The notes under the pieces are model-generated. The model did not search any database. It worked only from the letters and a program-made list of their open reading frames with translations, and was not told the DNA's origin. Source: JAHEDH01 sp965364515 (GTDB taxonomy: Bacteria; Actinomycetota; Acidimicrobiia; Spongiisociales; ZC4RG35). Taken from it: DNA of 29,216 bases. Shown here in pieces: positions 15,243 to 21,942 of the stretch. The DNA lies in NCBI GenBank assembly GCA_965364515.1, contig CBDTXZ010000020.1:1-29216 (forward strand), written 5' to 3'. A program made the position numbers and the translations under genes. How positions within the stretch are numbered: position 1 is the stretch's first letter; every line of letters starts with the position of its first letter.

Positions 15243-15914
15243 TCAGGCGATCGTGCCCGTCATGGGGATGAGGACCTGGAGCACCACCAGGAAGTGGGTG
15301 AGGGCTCCACCGATCACGAGGACGTGGAAGAGCTCGTGGTGGCTGAAGAAGCGGGGAGCGAGCTTCGGCCAGTTGGTGAGCATGAAGATCATCCCCGCCG
15401 TGTACAGCACGCCACCGAGTGCGATCCACGCAACCGTCTCACCGCCGAGCCTGCGGGCGAGCTCGAACATGGGGATCACGGCACCCCACCCCATGATCGA
15501 CTGGAGCGTGACCGAGAGTCCGAGCCGGACGCGGCGTTCGACGAACTTGATGATGATGCCGGCGACGCCCATGCCCCAGACGACGATCAGCGAGCCCCAC
15601 TGCCAGATCCCGTCGAGCGCGACCACGGCGAACGGCGTGTAGCTCCCGGCCACGACGAGAAAGATCCCCGTGTGGTCGAGGCGACGCATTCTCGCCTTCC
15701 AGCGCTCACTCCACGGGACCGAGTGATACAGACTGGACGTGGTGAACATCATCACGAGGCTCGCGCCGTAGATGATGAGCGCGAGCGTCACCCACCCGTT
15801 TCCGCGGTTGCGCACCATGAGGGTGACCATGCCGACAACCGATGCCAGCGCTGCGCTTCCGTGGAGAAACCCGCGCACCGGATTCTGCATGCGGCCGAGT
15901 GTGATGCGTTCCAT
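15243..15914 (-). CDS. Hemolysin III / PAQR-family membrane protein (YqfA-like)
   Basis: A 223-residue protein with seven hydrophobic segments, matching the hemolysin III branch of the PAQR superfamily. The conserved zinc-site elements are present: SSLYHSVPW, LDHTGIFLVVAGSYTPF, and near the C-terminus HHELFHVLVIGGALTHF. Start choice: ATG 15914 (MERITLGRMQNP) rather than the longer frame from 15968, because a minus-strand TACCAT -10 lies 8 nt upstream and the added residues are not family-like. The name is historical; bacterial members are thought to act on membrane lipids or their composition and need not be haemolytic. Confidence 0.9.
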   Translation of the reverse strand: MERITLGRMQNPVRGFLHGSAALASVVGMVTLMVRNRGNGWVTLALIIYGASLVMMFTTSSLYHSVPWSERWKARMRRLDHTGIFLVVAGSYTPFAVVALDGIWQWGSLIVVWGMGVAGIIIKFVERRVRLGLSVTLQSIMGWGAVIPMFELARRLGGETVAWIALGGVLYTAGMIFMLTNWPKLAPRFFSHHELFHVLVIGGALTHFLVVLQVLIPMTGTIA

Positions 15915-16174
15915 CCCTGAAGATGGTACGAGGGATCGCCTCTCTATGGGAGACCTATGGGGTGACACGACGATGAACTTCGTGGAAGCTCGGTCCCCAC
16001 TCTGCGCTCGGGTTCGACGTCGTTGGCTCGACGACGGCCTGCCTGCCGCCGGACAGGACCGGAGCCCGGGACGAGAAAACAGCTCGGTCGGCTGACGAGG
16101 GCGAGGCGAACCCCTCGGACTCGGGGAGTGGCAACCCGGGCGGAGACCGGTATCGTTTCAGTGAAGGGGTTTCC
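15915..16174. promoter_or_regulatory. Divergent promoter region between hemolysin III and prenyltransferase genes
   Basis: A 260-bp gap with no convincing gene. Minus-strand -10 TACCAT at 15923-15928 is 8 nt from the hemolysin III ATG. Plus-strand -35-like GTGGCA (16128-16133), 17-bp spacer and -10 TATCGT (16151-16156) precede the prenyltransferase, giving a leader of about a dozen nt that carries AAGGGG. GCCCGGG (16064-16070) pairs with CCCGGGC (16135-16141), enclosing about 64 nt of GC-rich, possibly structured sequence. No known riboswitch was recognised. Confidence 0.4.
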
Positions 16175-16948
16175 ATGGCTCGACCGTCCAACCTGTTGTA
16201 TCGGCTCTACGAGGATCGCCTCCAGGCGTCCCTCGATCCCGAGCACTTTCCGCGCCACATCGCGATCATCCTCGACGGCCACCGCCGATATGCCCGCTCG
16301 TTCAATCTGCCCAGCTACACAGAGGCATATCGGGCCGGTATGCGCCGGTTCGAGGACGTCGTCGGTTGGGCCGAGGAGCTCGACATCCCGGCTGTCACCG
16401 CCTGGGTGTTGTCGCGTGAGAATCTGGCCCGGCCTGCCGAGGAGCTCGATCCGTACTTCGACGTCCTCGTCGAGTTGTTCGAACGCCTCCCGGAGCTCGG
16501 CCGCCGCTACGGGCTGACGGTCAGGTTCATCGGGAGCCTCGACATGCTGCCGGAACGCGTCGTCACCGCCGCCAAGGCGGCGGAGTCGGCGTGCGAGGAA
16601 GGTGAGCGCCGTCTGACGATCGCCATGGGGTACGGTGGGCGACAGGAGATCGCCGACGCCTGTCGGGACCTCGTCGCCGAACTCGCGGCGTCAGGTGTTC
16701 CTGCCTCCGAGATCGCCGACCGTATCACGTCCGAAGCCCTGGCCGACCACATGTATTCCGCAGATCTCCCCGACCCGGATCTGCTCATCCGGACGAGCGG
16801 CGAAGCCCGGCTCTCGGGGTTCCTCCTGTGGCAGTCCGCCTACGCCGAGTTCGTGTTCGTCGACGTCTTCTGGCCCGCCTTCCGGCGGATCGACTTCCTC
16901 CGCGCCCTCAGAGAGTTCGCTCGACGTGATCGTCGTTTTGGCAAGTGA
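16175..16948 (+). CDS. Short-chain cis-prenyltransferase, Rv1086-like (UPP synthase family)
   Basis: A 257-residue cis-isoprenyl diphosphate synthase. The N-terminus (LLYRLYEDRL, then PRHIAIILDG), AYRAG near 51-55, LSRENLARP (79-87) and IRTSGEARLSGFLLWQSAYAE (205-225, with R206, E210, R212, S214 and E225) resemble mycobacterial Rv1086, which makes short-chain Z-farnesyl diphosphate, more than canonical UppS. The catalytic Asp34 is kept, but the P-loop reads DGHRRYA instead of DGN(G/R)RWA: Asn to His36 and Trp to Tyr39. The C-terminus RDRRFGK is typical. Its likely role is a short Z-prenyl diphosphate feeding polyprenyl carrier synthesis. AAGGGG sits 5 nt before the ATG. Confidence 0.88.
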   Translation: MARPSNLLYRLYEDRLQASLDPEHFPRHIAIILDGHRRYARSFNLPSYTEAYRAGMRRFEDVVGWAEELDIPAVTAWVLSRENLARPAEELDPYFDVLVELFERLPELGRRYGLTVRFIGSLDMLPERVVTAAKAAESACEEGERRLTIAMGYGGRQEIADACRDLVAELAASGVPASEIADRITSEALADHMYSADLPDPDLLIRTSGEARLSGFLLWQSAYAEFVFVDVFWPAFRRIDFLRALREFARRDRRFGK

Positions 16949-17014
16949 TGGGGAGGGCCGCCTTCAGGGCGTGGTCATGGTGACGGCTCGTCGTCATGGT
17001 GATGGTCGTGTGGC

Positions 17015-17035
17015 CCCTGACCGGAGCCGTCAGGG
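17015..17035. terminator. Hairpin between convergent prenyltransferase and Cys-tailed microprotein genes
   Basis: CCCTGAC (17015-17021) and GTCAGGG (17029-17035) form a perfect 7-bp stem with a 7-nt loop, 66 bp after the prenyltransferase stop and just before the stop of the minus-strand gene. A competing 9-bp inverted repeat TGACGGCTC (16981-16989) / GAGCCGTCA (17024-17032) shares its right arm. There is no U-tract; this is a probable bidirectional actinobacterial-style terminator. Confidence 0.5.
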
Positions 17036-17040
17036 CCTCG

Positions 17041-17193
17041 TCAACAGCCGACCTCGCCGTGATTGCCGCAGCAGCTGTCACCGGTGCGAGCCTTGATGGC
17101 CGTGTTCTTGACAGCCTGGCGCAACTTCTCCTCGGTCGTGAGGTCTGATCGTGTCCAGTTCCGGAAGAAGCTGACGGGGTTGGGGATCTGCAT
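17041..17193 (-). CDS. 50-aa Cys-tailed microprotein
   Basis: A 50-residue basic protein that starts MQIPNPVSFFRNW, continues with RSDLTTEEKLRQAVKN and ends ARTGDSCCGNHGEVGC. The terminal CCGN-x-G-x-x-GC cluster looks like a metal-binding or redox tail. I have an impression of similar small proteins with CCGNYG..GC tails in related bacteria, but cannot verify it. Evidence for a gene: amphipathic helical composition, and a minus-strand TATCGT exactly 7 nt before the ATG. The frame continues upstream to 17349 as the antisense of a T/S-rich linker, which is not credible coding. Its first 56 bp overlap head-to-head with the signal-peptide region of the plus-strand lipoprotein. The function is unknown. 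Confidence 0.6.
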   Translation of the reverse strand: MQIPNPVSFFRNWTRSDLTTEEKLRQAVKNTAIKARTGDSCCGNHGEVGC

Positions 17194-18112
17194 GCTCGCA
17201 ACGATATCGGTCGCATGCTCGTCATCGGAACCGGCGGAGACGACGGTCAGCTCGTCTCCGCCCCCGACGACATCGGAATCCTCCTCGCCCGCAACCACCG
17301 CGCCGGCTCCGCCATCGTCCGAGGGGCCGGTGGAGTCGACGACGACCACGGTCGAGCCGGACCTCGCACCGGGGGTGATCGTGGGCTCGGGAGGCGTGCT
17401 CGGCTGGTGGGACGGCGCCTACCGCCCGGCGGAGGACGCAGCGGCGGTCCCGTTGGATCCCGGCTCGACGTTCCAGATCGTCGGGCCGACCGGAATCGTC
17501 GGGACGGCGACCGGCGCAACGGCGCAGACCGGTTGCGAGCTCGTCGAAGGGCACGTGACGCTTCCCCTCGATCCCGACCCCTACGACGGCTACGACCCGT
17601 TCGAGTCGAATCCGCTCGCCGTGGCTGCCGGTTGGGATCTCGTCCCAGAGCCGGTCGTCGAGCTTCCGCTCGACTCCCCCGTCTACGCGGAGGTCGTGTC
17701 CGAGTTCCTGGCGAGCAGGGGATTGGACGACCCCGACCCCGTCATCGTGCAGTTGTATCGGGTCGATTTCGAGGGAGATGGGAGCGACGAGATCGTGATC
17801 GTTGCCGACAACCACGGCGGTGACTTCTACCAGTTGAACGCCTACTCGCTGGTCTTGGTTCGCAAGGTCGTCTTCGGCGAGGTCGAGACCGCGGTTCTGC
17901 ACGATTCGATCGTCCCGGCCGAGCTCGGCCCCGACGAGATCCCCTTCTCCGTGATCGCACGGGTGGCTGCTCTCGCCGACCTCGACGCCGACGGCGTCCT
18001 CGAGATCGCCATCGACAGCGCCTATTACGAGGGTGCCGGCACCGAGGTGTGGGACTATGTCGACGACGATCTCGGCTTCGTCTCGGTTCTGCTCACCGGC
18101 TGCGGAGCCTGA
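17138..18112 (+). CDS. Lipoprotein with T/S/P-rich linker and FG-GAP-like repeats
   Basis: About 324 residues from GTG 17138. This start gives a credible lipoprotein signal: VRSDRVQFRKK, a hydrophobic stretch, then lipobox SVAC, with a serine/threonine/proline-rich linker after the Cys. TTG 17063 is the longest option and ATG 17192 would leave too short a signal; no start has a convincing ribosome binding site, so the N-terminus is uncertain. The exported domain contains two Asp-rich repeats, VDFEGDGSDEIVIV and LADLDADGVLEIAI, resembling FG-GAP/VCBS calcium-binding loops. The function is unknown. It converges with the histidine phosphatase gene (67-bp gap with no clear hairpin). Confidence 0.7.
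   Translation: MRSDRVQFRKKLTGLGICMLATISVACSSSEPAETTVSSSPPPTTSESSSPATTAPAPPSSEGPVESTTTTVEPDLAPGVIVGSGGVLGWWDGAYRPAEDAAAVPLDPGSTFQIVGPTGIVGTATGATAQTGCELVEGHVTLPLDPDPYDGYDPFESNPLAVAAGWDLVPEPVVELPLDSPVYAEVVSEFLASRGLDDPDPVIVQLYRVDFEGDGSDEIVIVADNHGGDFYQLNAYSLVLVRKVVFGEVETAVLHDSIVPAELGPDEIPFSVIARVAALADLDADGVLEIAIDSAYYEGAGTEVWDYVDDDLGFVSVLLTGCGA
17201..17206 (-). promoter_or_regulatory. Candidate -10 (TATCGT) for leaderless microprotein gene
   Basis: Minus-strand TATCGT, 7 nt before the ATG at 17193. It lies inside the coding region of the opposing lipoprotein gene. Confidence 0.45.
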
Positions 18113-18179
18113 GATACGACTGCGTCTTCTCTCGTCGCGATGCAGGCGCCCGGAGCGTCGTGGAGGACGAACCTCGCGC

Positions 18180-18863
18180 CTACCGCGTGACCATCTCCGG
18201 TGGGAGGTGGCTGGTATCACCGAACCCCGTCATGCCGAACGCCACCGAATGACTGACCCGTTTGGTCCGGACGGTCGCGACGGAAGTGTGTGCGGAGTCG
18301 AATCGGTCCCACTCCCAGGGAGTCGGATCCATCCCGAGCAGATAGCCCAGGGTCACGGCGTTGGTTCCGCCGTGTGCCACGTAGACGATGGAGCGGTCCT
18401 CCGGCTCGGTCCACAGGTTCGGTTCGGGATCGTCGGTGACGATCGGCCGCGCTCCACGCCTGGCGAGCTCGTGGGCGAGACCGGTGGTGACTCGCACATG
18501 GAAGTCGCGGAACGACTCGCCTCCGGGCACGCCCTCCCACATCGCTTCGATCGCTCTCAAGTTGAGCTCTTCGAACATCACCTCGAAGCGGTCGACCGCA
18601 GACCCTTCCCACTCGTCGGGCATCCTGATCTCGTGCATCCAGTCCATCACGGTCGGCTCGATCCCGAGAGCCTCCGTGATCGGAGCGGCGGTCTGGCGCG
18701 CCCGCACCATCGGTGATACCCAGATCTCATCGACGTGTCCCCAGTCACGGGCGGCTGCGAGCGTGGCCTGACGATGCCCGAGAGCTGTGAGCGGGGGGTT
18801 GTTGCGAAGCACGCCGTCATCCACGTACCCGGGCTCGGCGTGACGGATGAGCTGGATCTGCAT
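18180..18863 (-). CDS. Histidine phosphatase family protein (phosphoglycerate-mutase-like)
   Basis: A 227-residue member of the histidine phosphatase superfamily. The catalytic motif LIRHAEPG lies at residues 5-12, with the phospho-accepting His in RHA. The second part of the site includes SPMVRARQTA and, near the C-terminus, VAHGGTNAVTLGYLL, with the second catalytic His; EGVPGGESFRDFHVRV is the typical GES region. The substrate is not predictable (sugar phosphates, nucleotides or alpha-ribazole phosphate are known for relatives). ATG 18863 is chosen over the longer frame to 19028, which is antisense to the neighbouring lipoprotein signal peptide; TAGGTT lies 7 nt upstream. Confidence 0.88.
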   Translation of the reverse strand: MQIQLIRHAEPGYVDDGVLRNNPPLTALGHRQATLAAARDWGHVDEIWVSPMVRARQTAAPITEALGIEPTVMDWMHEIRMPDEWEGSAVDRFEVMFEELNLRAIEAMWEGVPGGESFRDFHVRVTTGLAHELARRGARPIVTDDPEPNLWTEPEDRSIVYVAHGGTNAVTLGYLLGMDPTPWEWDRFDSAHTSVATVRTKRVSHSVAFGMTGFGDTSHLPPEMVTR

Positions 18864-18870
18864 CGGCCCA

Positions 18871-18876
18871 AACCTA
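18871..18876 (-). promoter_or_regulatory. Candidate -10 (TAGGTT) for leaderless histidine phosphatase gene
   Basis: Minus-strand TAGGTT, 7 nt before the ATG at 18863; there is no ribosome binding site in the interval. Confidence 0.5.
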
Positions 18877-18933
18877 TCGAGGTGGCAGGCCGATCTCGAA
18901 GCCGGATGGTCGCGGGAACGGCGAGTCGGCCGA

Positions 18934-18939
18934 TAGCGT
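18934..18939 (+). promoter_or_regulatory. Candidate -10 (TAGCGT) for GerMN lipoprotein gene
   Basis: TAGCGT is 10 nt before the ATG at 18950, implying a leader of about 3-4 nt. It has the same hexamer as the dehalogenase promoter. Confidence 0.4.
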
Positions 18940-18949
18940 CTCATCACAC

Positions 18950-19843
18950 ATGAGACGCATTGCACAGTTCCTGGTCTTCTCGCTCGCGCTGGTCGCCTGT
19001 ACGAACGGATCGGACCCGACGACCACAACCAGCGAACCGGCGACCACGGCGGTGCCGTCGAGTACGACGACTGTCGCGTCGACCACGACCACCACCGAGG
19101 TCGCGGGCGAGCCGGTCACGACCTTCTTCTTCGAGGACTCGGGCGCCATCCGGCCGGGTTCGGGGCCGTTCCTCGTCGCCGTGCACGAGACCGCCCGATC
19201 GGGCGTGCCCGCCGCTGCGTTGGCCGCATTGCTCGACGGGCCTCCCGACGCAGCGGCCGAGGCCGGGATCTCCTCCGAGATCCCTGCAGACACCACCGTG
19301 GTGTCGCTCGACATCGGTGCGGACGGGATCGCGACCGTCGAGTTGTCCGCGGAGTTCGACGACGGTGGCGGAAGCGCGTCGATGTTCGGTCGACTCGCTC
19401 AGCTGACGTACACGCTGACGGCGTATCCGTCGATCGACTCGGTGCTGCTGCTCGAGAACGGCTCGGTCGTCGAGGTGTTCTCCAGTGAGGGCATCGTTCT
19501 CGACAGTCCGATGGTTCGCGAGGACTTCGAGGATCAGTTGCCGGGCATCCTCGTCGAGTCGCCGGCATGGGGGGCACCGGTATCGCTCCCGTTCGAAGCG
19601 TCCGGAACGGCGGCAGCATTCGAGGCCGTGTTCCAGACCCAGCTTCTCGTCGACGACGACGTTGTGTTCGAGCCGCCCTTCGTCATGTCGGAGAACGGCA
19701 TCGGCTTCGCACCGTTCACGTTCGAAGTCGACGCCGACATCGTCCCCCCGACCGAGGCCGTGCTGCGAGTGTGGGAATTCTCGGCCGAGGACGGTTCGGT
19801 GATCAGCGAGCGCCTCATGCCGCTGATGATCGTCGACGACTGA
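18950..19843 (+). CDS. GerMN/Gmad2-domain lipoprotein
   Basis: A 297-residue lipoprotein: signal MRRIAQFLVFSLALVAC with lipobox LVAC (Cys17), a threonine-rich linker to about residue 50, a GerMN domain at about 60-180 (FLVAVHETARSG, ALLDGPPDAA, GISSEIPADT, GIATVELSAEF, QLTYTLTAYPSIDSVLLL), and a Gmad2 immunoglobulin-like domain at about 200-297 (VESPAWGAPVSLPFEASGTA, VLRVWEFSAEDGS). These domains were named from spore germination but occur widely in non-sporulating actinobacteria, in surface proteins such as LpqB-like ones. The role here is unknown. It is divergent from the histidine phosphatase gene and is followed by a hairpin and pyrE. Confidence 0.85.
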   Translation: MRRIAQFLVFSLALVACTNGSDPTTTTSEPATTAVPSSTTTVASTTTTTEVAGEPVTTFFFEDSGAIRPGSGPFLVAVHETARSGVPAAALAALLDGPPDAAAEAGISSEIPADTTVVSLDIGADGIATVELSAEFDDGGGSASMFGRLAQLTYTLTAYPSIDSVLLLENGSVVEVFSSEGIVLDSPMVREDFEDQLPGILVESPAWGAPVSLPFEASGTAAAFEAVFQTQLLVDDDVVFEPPFVMSENGIGFAPFTFEVDADIVPPTEAVLRVWEFSAEDGSVISERLMPLMIVDD

Positions 19844-19874
19844 ATCCCATCCCGACGATCGAACCCCACAATGA

Positions 19875-19903
19875 GTAACCGCCCCCGGGCAAGGGGCGGC
19901 TAC
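19875..19903 (+). terminator. GC hairpin between lipoprotein and pyrE genes
   Basis: CCGCCCC (19879-19885) and GGGGCGG (19893-19899) form a perfect 7-bp stem with a 7-nt loop, extended past one mismatch by GTA (19875-19877) with TAC (19901-19903). It starts 32 bp after the lipoprotein stop and lies 83 bp before the pyrE start. There is no U-tract. It is either a terminator of the upstream gene or part of a pyrE leader. The remainder of the 142-bp gap shows no other gene. Confidence 0.5.
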
Positions 19904-19985
19904 TGGGGTATTGGGCAAACACGGGAGATCGTTTGGGCTGAGACCTTCTCGTGTAATGGATGTATCGTCGCCGGGGAGCAGAAAC

Positions 19986-20543
19986 TTGAGCAGTAGTCCA
20001 GATTTTTTTTCCAGCCTGGTGTCGCACTTGCGCGAGTACGCCGTCCGAACCGATGGGCCGTTCACGCTCCGATCGGGCGCCGTCACTCACTGGTACCTCG
20101 ACGCCCGTCAGACCACGTTCTCGGGTAGAGGGGCCCGACTGGTCGGCGAGGTGGTCCTGGACGCCGTCGACGGCCGCACTGCCGCGGTCGGAGGGTTGAC
20201 GATGGGAGCCGATCCCGTTGCAGTGGCGACAGCCATCGCTGCGGACGCTCGCGGACGCGATCTCGTGGCGTTTTCGATCCGCAAAGAGGCCAAGTCGCAC
20301 GGGACGGGAGGTCGTCTGGTCGGACCGGTCGGACCGGGCACCCCGGTGACGATCCTCGAAGACACGACAACCACCGGTGGCGCAATGGTGGAGGCGATCC
20401 AGGTGGCTCGGGACTCGGGTCTCGACGTCGTCCAGGCGCTCGCACTCGTCGACCGATCGGGTGACGTCGTTGCGAGTCGACTCTCGGATCTCGGAGTGGC
20501 GTACCGGGCGATCATCACCCCCCACGACCTGGGGGTCGAGTGA
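19986..20543 (+). CDS. pyrE: Orotate phosphoribosyltransferase
   Basis: 185 residues from TTG 19986. This enzyme joins orotate and PRPP to give orotidine 5'-phosphate in pyrimidine synthesis. The PRPP-binding motif VTILEDTTTTGGAMVEAI is clear, and FSIRKEAKSHGTGG is the flexible catalytic loop with its lysines. TTG 19986 is preferred because GGGGAG lies about 7 nt upstream and the family N-terminus follows directly; ATG 19956 would add ten unconvincing residues and place the GGGGAG inside the gene. An 8-T run at 20003-20010 encodes Phe-Phe a few codons into the gene. The stop overlaps the next gene's GTG (GTGA). Confidence 0.92.
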   Translation: MSSSPDFFSSLVSHLREYAVRTDGPFTLRSGAVTHWYLDARQTTFSGRGARLVGEVVLDAVDGRTAAVGGLTMGADPVAVATAIAADARGRDLVAFSIRKEAKSHGTGGRLVGPVGPGTPVTILEDTTTTGGAMVEAIQVARDSGLDVVQALALVDRSGDVVASRLSDLGVAYRAIITPHDLGVE

Positions 20544-21139
20544 ACCGCGTCGTGATTCGACGGTCGGCCTGGCGGATGTGGGTCATGTCTCTCCTCGTGA
20601 CGCCGCTGATCGTGATCGCGGTCGACGTGCTCACGCAGCGACGGATCACCAACGCGCTCCGTGATCTGGTGTTTCGCCCGGACGAAACCCAACTCTTCGA
20701 GTTTCGTGACGTCGTCTGGGCCTGGGTGATCCTCCTCGCTGCAGGTGGCGTTGCGATCTGGGCACTCCGCGAGCTGATCGCACCCACGAAGGTCGTCGAG
20801 GCCGATGCCTCCGGTGTCCGCCTGCAGGTCACCGCGCCGTTCCGCAAGCCCCTCTTCCTGGCGTGGAGCGACATCGAGGACGTCGGAAGTGCGACGGTCG
20901 AGGACGAGGGCGAAGTGTTCGGGGTTCTGTGGATCCGCATCGGCGACATCGACGTGGACCTCGCCGAGCCCTGGTCGGCCAGATGGATGGACGAGCGCAC
21001 GTTGGCGCTGATGGCGTCGGATTGGGAGGTCGATTCGATCGAGGCGGCGAGGCTTCTCACCGACGTGGCGATCGCGTCGGTGGAGGCCGAGTCCGAGGCT
21101 CCGGAGTCGACCGACGTCTCAGATGGCGGTGCGATGTGA
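20540..21139 (+). CDS. Two-TM membrane protein with PH-like domain, unknown function
   Basis: A 199-residue protein: basic N-terminus (MNRVVIRRSAWRMW), TM1 at about 13-30, TM2 at about 58-76, then a soluble beta-rich stretch (VEADASGVRLQVTAP, LFLAWSDIEDVGSA, FGVLWIRIGDIDV) like the bacterial PH-domain fold often found after paired TM helices. The acidic C-terminal tail follows. The function is unknown. GTG 20540 overlaps the pyrE stop, and its own stop overlaps the nfo GTG, so translation of the three genes appears coupled. Confidence 0.8.
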   Translation: MNRVVIRRSAWRMWVMSLLVTPLIVIAVDVLTQRRITNALRDLVFRPDETQLFEFRDVVWAWVILLAAGGVAIWALRELIAPTKVVEADASGVRLQVTAPFRKPLFLAWSDIEDVGSATVEDEGEVFGVLWIRIGDIDVDLAEPWSARWMDERTLALMASDWEVDSIEAARLLTDVAIASVEAESEAPESTDVSDGGAM

Positions 21140-21909
21140 AGAGAAGAGTCGGCGCTCACGTGGGGTCGGACGCGCCCCTCGCATCGGCCGAAGCTCTGGG
21201 GGCCGACGTCATCCAGATCTTCCTGTCGAATCCGCAGTCGTGGAAGAAACCTGCGGAGCGATCCGATGCGCAGGAGCTCGCGGCGTCGAGCATCCCGATT
21301 TATGTGCACGCCCCGTATCTCATCAACCCCGTGACCCCGAACAACCGGGTCAGGATCCCGAGCCGCAAGATCCTCCAGGACACCTGCGATGCCGCCGGGG
21401 AGATCGGAGCCGCAGGCGTCGTCGTACATGGCGGTCAGGTCACCGGCGACGGCAACATGTCCGAGGCATACCCGCGTTGGCGCAAGGCGCTCGAGTCCGT
21501 CGAAACCGATGTTCCGATCCTGATCGAGAACACGGCGGGCGGCGACAACGCCGTCGTCAGGAGGACCGAGAACATCGCGCGGCTCTGGCAGGAGATCGGG
21601 GATCTGGGACCAGGCTTCGTGCTCGACACCTGCCATTCGTGGGCAGGTGGGGAGCCCTTCGATGGCCTGGTCGAACGGCTGACCGCGGCCGTCGGCAGGA
21701 TCGATCTCATTCACTGCAATGACTCTCGCGATCCATTCGATTCGCGGCGTGACCGGCACGCCAATCTGGGACACGGCGAGATCCCGCCGGCGGGCCTGGC
21801 CTCGACGCTGCGGCAGATCGATGCGCCGATCGTGATCGAGACCCCGGGGTCTCGAGACGACCATCTCGAAGACCTCGCCTGGATTCGAGAGGCGCTCTCG
21901 GCGCCCTGA
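21136..21909 (+). CDS. nfo: Deoxyribonuclease IV (AP endonuclease)
   Basis: A 257-residue endonuclease IV that cleaves DNA at abasic sites during base-excision repair, in the TIM-barrel trinuclear zinc family. Zinc-site motifs occur in order: VHAPYLIN, VVHGGQ, LIENTAGG, LDTCHSWAGG, IHCNDSRDPF followed by DRHANLGHGEI, and IETPG near the C-terminus. The start is GTG 21136 (VKRRVGAHVG), overlapping the previous stop; longer in-frame extensions run antisense-like through the upstream gene. Coupling to pyrE and a membrane protein is not functionally obvious. Confidence 0.95.
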   Translation: MKRRVGAHVGSDAPLASAEALGADVIQIFLSNPQSWKKPAERSDAQELAASSIPIYVHAPYLINPVTPNNRVRIPSRKILQDTCDAAGEIGAAGVVVHGGQVTGDGNMSEAYPRWRKALESVETDVPILIENTAGGDNAVVRRTENIARLWQEIGDLGPGFVLDTCHSWAGGEPFDGLVERLTAAVGRIDLIHCNDSRDPFDSRRDRHANLGHGEIPPAGLASTLRQIDAPIVIETPGSRDDHLEDLAWIREALSAP

Positions 21910-21942
21910 AGCCGTTTTGCGCAACGTCGGGATTGCGATTGA

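Noticed and set aside
17194..17349. N-terminal extension of the Cys-tailed microprotein
   Set aside because: It is the antisense of the lipoprotein's Ser/Thr/Pro linker; the leaderless -10 fixes ATG 17193.
19992..20000. GTCCAGA, resembling part of the PyrR mRNA-binding consensus, in front of the T8 run of pyrE
   Set aside because: Only seven bases match, the following GAGGCU half and the hairpin context are absent, and it lies inside the coding region.
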